Shown here: positions 52,924 to 60,583 of the stretch, piece by piece
Layout: each line of letters begins with the position of its first letter
Position numbering within the stretch: the stretch's first letter is position 1
Source: Mesorhizobium huakuii
GTDB lineage: Bacteria; Pseudomonadota; Alphaproteobacteria; Rhizobiales; Rhizobiaceae
Assembly: GCF_014189455.1 (NCBI RefSeq)
Contig: NZ_CP050296.1
Coordinates: forward strand, 4,956,001 to 5,020,000
Length of the DNA stretch: 64,000 nt
Direction: 5' to 3'
The notes under the pieces: generated by a model
What the model was told of the DNA's origin: nothing
Databases searched by the model: none
The model's input: the letters and a program-made list of their open reading frames with translations, nothing else
Translations under genes and position numbers: made by a program

Positions 52924-53733
52924 ATGCTGCCGACTAAGACAGGCGTCCTCGCAGAGGCGTTCGCCGACATAAGAGCCGCGCTGAAGAAACACCATCTGGC
53001 GACGACGTTCAGTTGGCAGGACGTGGCCCAGCGCTACCGGCGCTCGCGGGTCGGGGCGTTTTGGCTGACCATCAATATGGGCGTGCTGATCGGCGCGCTC
53101 GGATTCGTCTTTGGCACCCTCTTTCGCACGCCGATGCAGGAGTTTCTCCCCTACATTTGCGTCAGCCTGATCTTCTGGGGCTACATTTCGTCGTCGATCA
53201 ACGAGGGATGCATGGCCTTTATCGGGGCCGAGGGCATCATCCTTCAGGTGCGCATGCCGCTGTTCACCCATGTGTTGCGCGTGCAGTACCGCAACGCCAT
53301 CATTCTGGGCCACAACATTCTCATCTACCCGCTCGTCCTGCTGGCCGTCGCGCGCATGCCGACATGGCACGTTTTCCTGGCGCTGCCCGGCTTTGTCATT
53401 TTGTCGCTCAACCTGCTCTGGATCATGCTTATTTTGGGTGTGCTGTGCGCGCGCTACCGCGACATGACGCAGGTGATGCAGAATCTCCTGCAGGTCATCA
53501 TGTACCTGACCCCGGTGATGTGGATGGCCCGAACGCTGCCCGAGGGCATTTCGCAGATGCTGCTGGACCTCAATCCCTTCTACCACTTCATCAGCGTCGT
53601 GCGCGACCCGCTGCTGGGCGAACTCCCGTCCGCAACGAGCTGGATGGCCTGCATCGTGTTTGCGATCGTTGGCTGGACGGTCGCCCTGTTGCTGTTCGGC
53701 CGGTATCGTCACCGCATCCCCTATTGGCTATGA
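52924..53733 (+). CDS. wzm: O-antigen ABC transporter permease (Wzm)
   Basis: A 269-residue ABC-2-type permease exporting undecaprenyl-PP-linked polysaccharide. About six membrane segments, starting after a cytoplasmic helix RYRRSRVGAFWLTINMGVLIGALG. Motifs LFRTPMQEFLPYICVSLIFWGY and MWMARTLPEGISQMLLDLNPFYHFISVVRDPLLG (given as residues 60-81 and 199-232) are typical of Wzm/KpsM/TagG-type proteins. Its stop overlaps the Wzt start (ATGA). It is expected to move the rhamnose-containing chain to the periplasm. Confidence 0.92.
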   Translation: MLPTKTGVLAEAFADIRAALKKHHLATTFSWQDVAQRYRRSRVGAFWLTINMGVLIGALGFVFGTLFRTPMQEFLPYICVSLIFWGYISSSINEGCMAFIGAEGIILQVRMPLFTHVLRVQYRNAIILGHNILIYPLVLLAVARMPTWHVFLALPGFVILSLNLLWIMLILGVLCARYRDMTQVMQNLLQVIMYLTPVMWMARTLPEGISQMLLDLNPFYHFISVVRDPLLGELPSATSWMACIVFAIVGWTVALLLFGRYRHRIPYWL

Positions 53734-54482
53734 TCCCTGCTATGGCTTCCATCATATTGGCCGGCGTCTCGGTCGAATTCCCGGTCTTCAACGCGGCAAG
53801 CCGCTCGCTCAAGAACAGGGTGCTGAGTGTCGCCACGGGCGGCGCGATCGACCGTCGGGTCGATGGCCATGTCATCGTGCGCGGACTGGAGGATGTGAGC
53901 TTTTGCGTGAACGAGGGGGATCGGATCGGCCTTGTCGGTCACAACGGTTCCGGCAAGACGACGCTGCTGCGCGTGCTGTCGGGCATCTACAGGCCGACGA
54001 GCGGCTCGGCCACAATCCACGGTGAATGCGTATCGCTTATCAACATCTCGCTGGGGATCGACCCGGAAGCGACGGGCCGCGAGAACATCAGGCTGCGGGC
54101 GGCGATGATGGGCATGCGGCCGAACGAATTGCGCGAGCAATTCGATGGCATCGCCGAATTCACCGGACTGGGCGATTTTCTGGACATGCCGTTCCGGACC
54201 TATTCGTCGGGCATGCAGCTACGCCTGGCGTTCTCGACATCGACGGCGATCCGGCCGGAAATCCTGGTCATGGACGAATGGCTTTCGACCGGCGACGAGG
54301 ACTTCAGGCACAAGGCCGACAGGCGGCTGCGCGAGATCGTCGAGACGACCAAGATACTTGTGCTTGCCAGCCATTCGCGCGAGCTGCTTCAAAAGAATTG
54401 CAACCGCATCCTGTGGATGGAACATGGCCGTGTGCGCATGGATGGCCCCACCAATGAGGTTTTGACAGCCTATTTCGGTTGA
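53730..54482 (+). CDS. wzt: O-antigen ABC transporter ATPase (Wzt), short form
   Basis: A 250-residue ATPase with Walker A GHNGSGKTT (about residues 71-79), signature TYSSGMQLRLAFSTST and Walker B ILVMDEWLSTGDEDF, which is the form seen in Wzt/TagH proteins. The start is the ATG overlapping the wzm stop; an ATG four codons later is possible. It lacks the C-terminal carbohydrate-binding domain (about 150 residues) of E. coli O8/O9a Wzt, so export should not depend on recognition of a capped non-reducing end by Wzt itself. A length control factor may be supplied elsewhere. Confidence 0.92.
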   Translation: MIPAMASIILAGVSVEFPVFNAASRSLKNRVLSVATGGAIDRRVDGHVIVRGLEDVSFCVNEGDRIGLVGHNGSGKTTLLRVLSGIYRPTSGSATIHGECVSLINISLGIDPEATGRENIRLRAAMMGMRPNELREQFDGIAEFTGLGDFLDMPFRTYSSGMQLRLAFSTSTAIRPEILVMDEWLSTGDEDFRHKADRRLREIVETTKILVLASHSRELLQKNCNRILWMEHGRVRMDGPTNEVLTAYFG

Positions 54483-54591
54483 TAGTTTTTCGAATGGAGG
54501 TAGAACGATCTCCACTAAGGCAGACAATAGCAATCCATAGTCATGTGGTCATTGGAACTCGTACGATTCTGATGAAATGTACGGAGAAACA

Positions 54592-54729
54592 ATGAAAATC
54601 GAGGCAATGCCTGCACGGGATGCATCCGCTGTTATCGCCGCCTCGGGCCCACCGCAGGAAACCTGCATCAATCCGAATCCAGGCCTTGCGACGATGCATC
54701 CCATAGCCTCGGGGCGCACTCGTGGTTAG
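54592..54729 (+). CDS. Possible small ORF before the PIG-L gene
   Basis: A 45-codon frame (MKIEAMPARDASAVIAASGP ... ATMHPIASGRTRG) behind a good ribosome site (ACGGAGAAACAATG). It overlaps the GTG start of the next gene by a few bases, so translation could be coupled. I recognise no motif. It may be a leader peptide, or the true N-terminus of the PIG-L protein separated by a one-base error, as happens at many places in this window. Confidence 0.35.
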   Translation: MKIEAMPARDASAVIAASGPPQETCINPNPGLATMHPIASGRTRG

Positions 54730-55507
54730 CAACGAGCAGAGCTGGTGGCACGGCAGAAAAGCTGCATTGATCGTTGCCCATCCGGGGCATGAATTGCGGG
54801 TCCATCATTGGATGGAAACCAGCAAGCCTGTGGTCCTGGTGCTGACAGACGGCTCGGGTCATCTCGATGCCGGCCGACTCGACCGCACGGCCGAAGTGTT
54901 GGCCGGCGCCGGCGCGCGTCCCGCGGCAACGTTCTTCGGCAGGATGGCGGACCGCGATCTCTACCGGGCCATTCTGGCCGGCGAAGCGGAGACATTCAGG
55001 GCGCTGGTCGACGAAATAGCCACGATTCTCGCCGGCGAGGCGATCGACTATGTCGCCGCCGACGCGGTCGAGGGGTTCAATCCGGGGCATGACGTCTGCC
55101 GGCTGCTCGTCAATGCGGCGCTGGCGCGGCTGCACGACCGAGATGGTCGCGATCTGCCCAATCTCGAATTTCCGCTCGAGGCGGTCGCACTGAGGCGTCA
55201 ATCCTCCACACGAGAGGGAATAGAGCTTCATCTCGACACCGGGGCATTCGACCGCAAGCTCAGGGCCGTCGACAATTATCCGGAATTGACCGAGGAGGCC
55301 GACCGCCTGCGCGCGGTGCACGGCCTTACCAGCTTCAGTGTGGAACGCCTCACACCGGTCGACTACCATCTGGACATTTCAGAATGTTCCGAGCAGCCGC
55401 CAGCCTATGAGCGTTGGGGCACGGAGCGCGTGAAAAGCGGCTACTACAAGACGGTGCTTCGCTTCAAGGAACACGTCGAGCCGCTGGCCAGGCAACTGGC
55501 GGCTTGA
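54722..55507 (+). CDS. PIG-L-like deacetylase
   Basis: A 261-residue protein of the PIG-L/LmbE fold. Instead of the usual AHPDDE zinc motif it has IVAHPGHELRVHHWME (from residue 17), a variant I recall from polysaccharide clusters, where the His-Glu pair may replace Asp-Asp. The second metal site may be in GFNPGHDVC. It would remove N-acetyl groups from sugars or related amides; the substrate is unknown. It starts with a GTG, and ends 35 bases before the end of the convergent glycosyltransferase. Confidence 0.7.
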   Translation: MVSNEQSWWHGRKAALIVAHPGHELRVHHWMETSKPVVLVLTDGSGHLDAGRLDRTAEVLAGAGARPAATFFGRMADRDLYRAILAGEAETFRALVDEIATILAGEAIDYVAADAVEGFNPGHDVCRLLVNAALARLHDRDGRDLPNLEFPLEAVALRRQSSTREGIELHLDTGAFDRKLRAVDNYPELTEEADRLRAVHGLTSFSVERLTPVDYHLDISECSEQPPAYERWGTERVKSGYYKTVLRFKEHVEPLARQLAA

Positions 55508-55542
55508 ATCCCGGATGAGCATCCTGGCCGAAGGTCAGAACC

Positions 55543-57171
55543 TCATTCGCCAAGTTCGATCAGGCATAGCCCCAGTCCAAGCCGCCGTCGATCGCCCGAC
55601 AGACCCACCTGCAGTGGACTTGCCGGATTCTCAATCCGCAGGCCAACAGTGAGGCTCCGGTTCAGCGCAGCTTCGGATGGCAAGGCTACCTGCCAGTCTT
55701 GCTGACGGAAAAGCGGCGCACCAGGAGCGGTCGGTCCGAACACCCGTCGTTCAATCCACATTCCGTTGATGAAAAGCTCAGCGATGACTTCCGGATGGTT
55801 CTCATGAAGAAAAGGGACCAGACCCAGTCTTAGCGAGGTTGGCACAGCCGCGGAGGAGATTTTGAATTCGACCGTCGCCAGGTCGCCGTCAGTCCAGACT
55901 CCCCAGTGTTCAACCGTGGAGAATCCCGTCAGGCGCACAAATCGTTCGGGGTCGTCGGCCTGGGCGCATGATACCACTTTGTTCGCCTCGACCGGTTCCA
56001 GCCCGGCCTGCTCCGGCTCGGTTGGCCCCGGCTCGGCCTGCTCCAGCTTGGCCTGCGCCAGTTCGGCCAGGTCCAACTCTGCCTGTTCCAACCCGGCCTG
56101 CACGCGAGCCAACTGCCCCAGCAGATCCTCACGCTCGGTCATCCACGGCCATATCGGTCCAGGCTTCGGCAGCCAGGTCTGCATATGACGCGCCAGCGAA
56201 AGGTTCAATGCGTCCTTGTCCGCAGGTGCGGCGCGGTGTTGGCTGATTGCGCCGCCATAGAGCGACAGGCAAGCGTTCAACCATTCTGACATGCTTGCCT
56301 CTTGGCGGGTTCTCTTCGAGATTTCCGCTGCGTCGGCGGCATCATAGCGGTCGATCTCGGCTGCGATTGCCCCGGGCGACAAGCGCCGTTGCAGCACCCG
56401 CAGTCCGAAATTACGCCGCCGCCACCCATCCCAAGTGTCGGAACGTGCCATCCCGGCAAGGCCGCGGCCGTCGCAAACGATGACAGCGCGACCGCATGCC
56501 ATGGCTTCAAGGGCGCTCAGCGCCGACGCGAAGACGACGTCGTATTGCGGCAGCAGGTTTTCAGGATCGCTTACGATGCTGCCGATGGAGGCTCCTATCA
56601 CGTCCAGCTCGATGCCGCGCTCCGCGCAGGCGGCGCGCACCGCTTGCAAATGCTGCGTGTTCTTGGCGAAAGCCAGGGCTCGGCGCGGACGCTCCGGCAG
56701 CGGCGGCCCAGGCACGAAACGGTCGGTGTCGACGGCATTGAGCAGCGTGACGATACGGTCGGCCGGAATGCCGGCTTCAAACTGCAGCCGTTCGGCAACC
56801 GTGTCGTCGACGGCCACGTATCTGCAGACGTTGGCGAGAAGCGGTGGGGCACTGTGCCAGGCGACGAAATCGTGTGCGAAGTAGAGTGCCGGGGCGTTCG
56901 GGAAGCGCGCCGTGGCGATCGCGGTAACCTGGGTGTGGTTGCCGTGGATGATGTCGATGTCTGCGGCGATGGTCGAGATGTCGTCGGTGACAGGTATGCC
57001 GCGAGCCTGGATCTCTTCCGCGATCGGTCCCAGCCCCGGTGCATAGACGATCGGTCTGTGCCCGGCGCGCAAGAGGGCAAAGGCGACCTCCCGGGTGACG
57101 ATCTCGGTTCCCGACCGGCCTGTCAGATAAATGTTGGCGATCAGCACCGTCAGCGGCTGTTCGAAGGTCAT
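55543..57171 (-). CDS. Glycosyltransferase (GT4-like) with helical repeat linker
   Basis: A 542-residue protein. The N-terminal GT-B part (residues 1-310) has VLIANIYLTGRSGTEIVTREVAFALLRAGH, then VTLLNAVDTDRFVPG, and the acidic donor-site region ALSALEAMACGRAVIVCDG. A linker of about 40 residues (380-420) is built from degenerate EQAELDLAELAQAKLEQAE-type repeats and Pro-rich copies. The last 120 residues form a beta-rich domain (VEHWGVWTDGDLATVEFKI), resembling a galactose-binding-like or carbohydrate-binding module. It is divergent from the FkbM gene. The sugar is unknown. Confidence 0.78.
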   Translation of the reverse strand: MTFEQPLTVLIANIYLTGRSGTEIVTREVAFALLRAGHRPIVYAPGLGPIAEEIQARGIPVTDDISTIAADIDIIHGNHTQVTAIATARFPNAPALYFAHDFVAWHSAPPLLANVCRYVAVDDTVAERLQFEAGIPADRIVTLLNAVDTDRFVPGPPLPERPRRALAFAKNTQHLQAVRAACAERGIELDVIGASIGSIVSDPENLLPQYDVVFASALSALEAMACGRAVIVCDGRGLAGMARSDTWDGWRRRNFGLRVLQRRLSPGAIAAEIDRYDAADAAEISKRTRQEASMSEWLNACLSLYGGAISQHRAAPADKDALNLSLARHMQTWLPKPGPIWPWMTEREDLLGQLARVQAGLEQAELDLAELAQAKLEQAEPGPTEPEQAGLEPVEANKVVSCAQADDPERFVRLTGFSTVEHWGVWTDGDLATVEFKISSAAVPTSLRLGLVPFLHENHPEVIAELFINGMWIERRVFGPTAPGAPLFRQQDWQVALPSEAALNRSLTVGLRIENPASPLQVGLSGDRRRLGLGLCLIELGE

Positions 57172-57698
57172 GGATCGGCTGGCTCCTTACGACGAACTGT
57201 CCGCTCGGGCAGTCCACGGCGCATGGCGCCAACTCTATAACTTATCAGCGCTACGACAGGAAATTGCTGCCCGACCATGGAGCCGTGCAGATCGCGAAAC
57301 CGCGCATGGGAGAAATGTCCTGATCCATTGGCGGGGTTTTAGCGGATGTCCCGTTTTCAGCAAGCAGTTCGACAATTTTCGGACACGGCAGCATGCGACC
57401 AGCAAAGCGCAAGGCGGAGCCGACAGCACGGATCGTCAAAGGGGTAGCGCGGACGATGCAATCCCAACAGGTGAATTGAAATGAAAGATCTGGCCAGATT
57501 GATCCGACCAAGAGCTGTGCGGAGTCACTGCCGTCCACCGCAGCCGTGGCGTGCCGATGGACGGTCCAACGGGGGGGCTGCCGACCTACCTCGGTCGAGA
57601 GTTTCCCACTAATGTCAAACGGCTTCAGCTAAGTTAGACAGCGAAGTTGCGGGACCAGTGGAGCTTTTTCGATTCGAAATGAGATCTAAGGAAAAACC
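57172..57698. other. Long intergenic region between divergent genes
   Basis: About 527 bases between the glycosyltransferase and the FkbM protein, which are divergent, so at least two promoters are expected. I find no gene with family features, no clear palindrome and no RNA gene. A good ribosome site (TCTAAGGAAAAACC) precedes the FkbM start. Confidence 0.45.
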
Positions 57699-59408
57699 AT
57701 GGGCGCCGACGCAACGCCCCCATCGGCAGCGCCCGCTATGATCAGCTACGCCCAAAATTGTGAAGACGTTTTGCTCGAGCGCGTTTTCAAGGATGCCGCG
57801 ACCGGTTTCTACATCGACATCGGCGCCTATCACCCAACCATAGGATCCGTCACCAAGACCTTCTACGATCGCGGGTGGTCCGGCATAAACGTCGAACCGG
57901 GAACGGTTTTCGACGAGCTGGCGCGGGAACGACCGCGCGACACAAATATAAGGGCCGTGGTCACGGATCAGGAGGGTGACGTTGGTTTCTTCGAGAATCA
58001 ATCCGATCCTGGCATGTCCAAAGTGGCCGAGGGGCCGGTCACGGCGGACGGCGAAGGAGAGATGCTTCGAGTCCGGGCTGTGACGCTGGACAGTCTCGTC
58101 GCCCAGCATGCCATCGGACAAGAGATCAACTTTCTCAAGATCGATGCGGAAGGGTCGGAAGCTGCCATCATTCGAGCGACAGACTGGAGCTTGATTCGAC
58201 CGCTGGTGCTGGTGATTGAAGCGACTGCCCCGTGGTCGAACGAACTCGTCAATCAGAATTGGGAGCCTGTTCTGCTCGCAAACGGGTTCTTGCGTGCGTA
58301 TTTCGACGGCATCAATGTCTTTTATGTGAGGGCCGAGAGCAAAGAGCTGCTCCGCCACTTCCAGGTGCCGGTAAACGTTCTCGACGGCCATTTGACATTC
58401 GAACAATGGCATTCAGGCGTGGCGGTGAAGCAACTGACCGCCGAACGCAGTGAGATCATTGCGCAGCGGGATCAATTTTCCGCGGAATGCGAAGCTCAAC
58501 GCCAAAAGAGCGCGGACATTCAAGAACGATCGGTTGAGCTCACGGCGGCAGTCGAGCGGGCGGAGGCTGAAATCCAGCGTCTGACAGTCCACGCAGCGGC
58601 TCTGTCCAAACGTCTGGCGCGGGAACAAAAGCAGGCGGAGGCCGAACGCAAGCGCCTGATAGCCCAAGCGGCAGCCCTGTCCGCGCAACTGGAGCAAGAA
58701 CTGCAGCAGGCGGCGGCCGAGGGCATACGCCTGACGGCCCACGCGGCGGCCCTGTCCAAGCAACTGGAGCAAGAGCGCGAGCGGGCGGAGGAGGACGGCA
58801 GGCGTCTGGCGGCCCAAGTTGCCGCGCTGTCCAGGCAGATGGAGCAGGAACGTCATTCACTCGTTTCCGCGACCTCTCTTGCCGCAGGTTACGATCGTAT
58901 CGTCCTTGACCTTCGCGATGAGGGGGGGCCACGCGCTCTGGGGAGCGTTCTGCCATTGGCGCGGCTTTTGCGCCGGTTTCATCATACTGTCGGTCGTGAT
59001 AACGCGACTGCTATCACTCCTGCGGAGAGTTCCATGGTTTCACCAGCCAGCTATGAGCCGCCCTCCAGCCCTGCCCCAGGTCGCCTGCGCTCAACTGTGA
59101 AGAAGGGGGCTCTCGGTGTCTACAAGGTCCTTTTCAGGCCTTTCGTGCGTCCGGTCATGTGGCGGGTCAGAACATTTCTGTTGCAGCCCGTCTACGAACG
59201 CCTCGATCGCTCACAAGAGGCTCTTCATCAAGCGCGCTCGAATGAGATTCAGGCGTTGCGACAGGAGCAGGCTCAGCTTGCGAGGAGCTTGGATAATCAT
59301 GCACGCTCGGATGACATCCAGGTGTTGCGGCAGGAGCAGGCTCAGCTCGTGAGGAGCCTGGAAGCGCTCGCCCTGACGATCGCGTCAAACCCGCCGCGAG
59401 AACGGTAG
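57699..59408 (+). CDS. FkbM methyltransferase fused to a long coiled coil with tandem repeats
   Basis: A 569-residue protein. Residues about 15-230 are a FkbM methyltransferase: YAQNCEDVLLERVF, the motif I-like YIDIGAYHPTIGSVTKTFYD, and FLKIDAEGSEAAIIRATDW. From about 245 a coiled coil begins; residues 288-387 are four tandem 25-residue repeats of the pattern (A)E..RL.A.AAALS.QLEQE. A Pro/Ser linker is followed by a basic amphipathic segment GVYKVLFRPFVRPVMWRVR (about 472-490), possibly membrane-binding, and two 23-residue repeats (512-557). This layout recalls WbdD, the O-antigen chain terminator that measures length by its coiled coil, although the kinase domain is absent. Confidence 0.85.
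   Translation: MGADATPPSAAPAMISYAQNCEDVLLERVFKDAATGFYIDIGAYHPTIGSVTKTFYDRGWSGINVEPGTVFDELARERPRDTNIRAVVTDQEGDVGFFENQSDPGMSKVAEGPVTADGEGEMLRVRAVTLDSLVAQHAIGQEINFLKIDAEGSEAAIIRATDWSLIRPLVLVIEATAPWSNELVNQNWEPVLLANGFLRAYFDGINVFYVRAESKELLRHFQVPVNVLDGHLTFEQWHSGVAVKQLTAERSEIIAQRDQFSAECEAQRQKSADIQERSVELTAAVERAEAEIQRLTVHAAALSKRLAREQKQAEAERKRLIAQAAALSAQLEQELQQAAAEGIRLTAHAAALSKQLEQERERAEEDGRRLAAQVAALSRQMEQERHSLVSATSLAAGYDRIVLDLRDEGGPRALGSVLPLARLLRRFHHTVGRDNATAITPAESSMVSPASYEPPSSPAPGRLRSTVKKGALGVYKVLFRPFVRPVMWRVRTFLLQPVYERLDRSQEALHQARSNEIQALRQEQAQLARSLDNHARSDDIQVLRQEQAQLVRSLEALALTIASNPPRER
58560..58859 (+). repeat. Four tandem 75-bp repeats in the FkbM gene
   Basis: Four consecutive units of 75 bases, each encoding 25 residues with the shared core AAALS (one is VAALS). 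The spacing is exact, so the copy number could change by recombination without frame loss, altering coiled-coil length by steps of 25 residues. Confidence 0.85.
59232..59369 (+). repeat. Two tandem 69-bp repeats near the FkbM C-terminus
   Basis: Two consecutive 69-base units encoding ARS(N/D)(E/D)IQ(A/V)LRQEQAQL(A/V)RSL with a short end, predicted helical. They follow the amphipathic segment. Confidence 0.8.
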
Positions 59409-59409
59409 T

Positions 59410-60545
59410 CTAGCCTGCGTCGTGCAGCCACGATGCGAGTGTCTGCACAAACCCGTCCCAAGTCGGTATTCGCAGTCTCGTCACCTCTCCCCAAAGCCTT
59501 TCCGCGAACGGATCATCAAGCAGTTGACGCACCGCGCTCGCAATCGCCTCGGGGCTTATCTCGTCGAGGACGACGCGGCCGCCTGGCGGCAACACGTCGA
59601 GGCTTGGCAGGTTCGCGGATGCAATGACCGGAATGCCGCTTGCCAGGCTTTCATAGGGCGGAATGCCAAAGCCTTCCAGTGAACTGACAAACAGGGTTGC
59701 TCTGGTTTTTTGCAGGGTTTGCCGGATCGCATCATCGCTTGCGTGACCCAGATATCTGAACCGCGGTTCGGCCTTGAGGCGTTCCAGTATCCCAGGCTCG
59801 CGTGTCGACCGGCTTTCTATCCGACCAATGATGGTCAATTCGACGTCGACATCCTGCTGCCAAAGCAGTTCGAAGGCCTCGAGAATATCGGCAACGTTTT
59901 TCCTGGGCTCGATCGTCCCGACATATGTGAACATCCGCTTTTTAGCGTCGAACGTTTGCCGGGACATCGCAACGCCATCACCTCCGAGCGGGATCGCGGG
60001 ACCTGCGCGGCCAGCCTTTCGTATGACGCGATTTATGTACTCGCGGCGGGTCTGTTCACTGATAAACGCTACGCGCGGTACGTCGCGAAGCGCACGCACA
60101 TAGTGCATCAGTCGCCCTGTCGCACGCGGTTCCCAGTCCTGCGGATGAAGATAGGGCAGGAAATCGTACACCAGCCAACTGACCGAGGCGGTGCCCTCAT
60201 GGCACAAGGCCCGGTATGCTTCGGCGCGTTGCAGGTCGAAGAACACCTCGGGGTTGTGCAGGCCGGCTTTGAGGTCGGTCGTGGAAATCGGCGTGCCCTT
60301 CTGGAGATGTGGCAGAAGTCGTTCTGTTTCATCCTCCACGGAGTGCTTGCCGTCGCCGGTGAGTATTTCCGCCACCGCGTCCGGGAGCGCGCAGAAGGCC
60401 AATTTCTCCGCGTCGAACCGACACGGGACCAGCGGCCGCGCCCGCTCCAGCGGCGCAAAATCTCGCGTTCCACCCGCTGGATTCCCGTGCGCAACGGATG
60501 GCTCGTCAACTCGGTCAGATCGGCAAAGATTGGGGCTCGTGGCAA
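59410..60545 (-). CDS. GT4-family glycosyltransferase, frame interrupted
   Basis: A GT-B fold glycosyltransferase. The N-terminus FADLTELTSHPLRTGIQRVEREILRRW is typical of GT4 mannosyl- or rhamnosyltransferase-like proteins. The C-terminal domain has FTYVGTIEPRKNVADILEAFELLW, and the donor site SSLEGFGIPPYESLASGIPVIAS. Around 60433-60438 the frame slips in a GC run; one extra C rejoins RRWSGRG to PLVPCRFDAEKL. Restored length is 378 residues. I chose the TTG at 60545 because it starts just before the conserved strand and has AGAGAAGAG upstream; a GTG at 60605 is possible. It follows the two-domain glycosyltransferase. Confidence 0.8.
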
Positions 60546-60583
60546 TGCTCTTCTCTTACGGTCTTCGGCAATTGGCGACAGTC

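Noticed and set aside
57131..57484. Open frame in the gap before the FkbM gene
   Set aside because: It overlaps the start of the glycosyltransferase on the other strand, has mixed low-quality composition and no ribosome site or motif.
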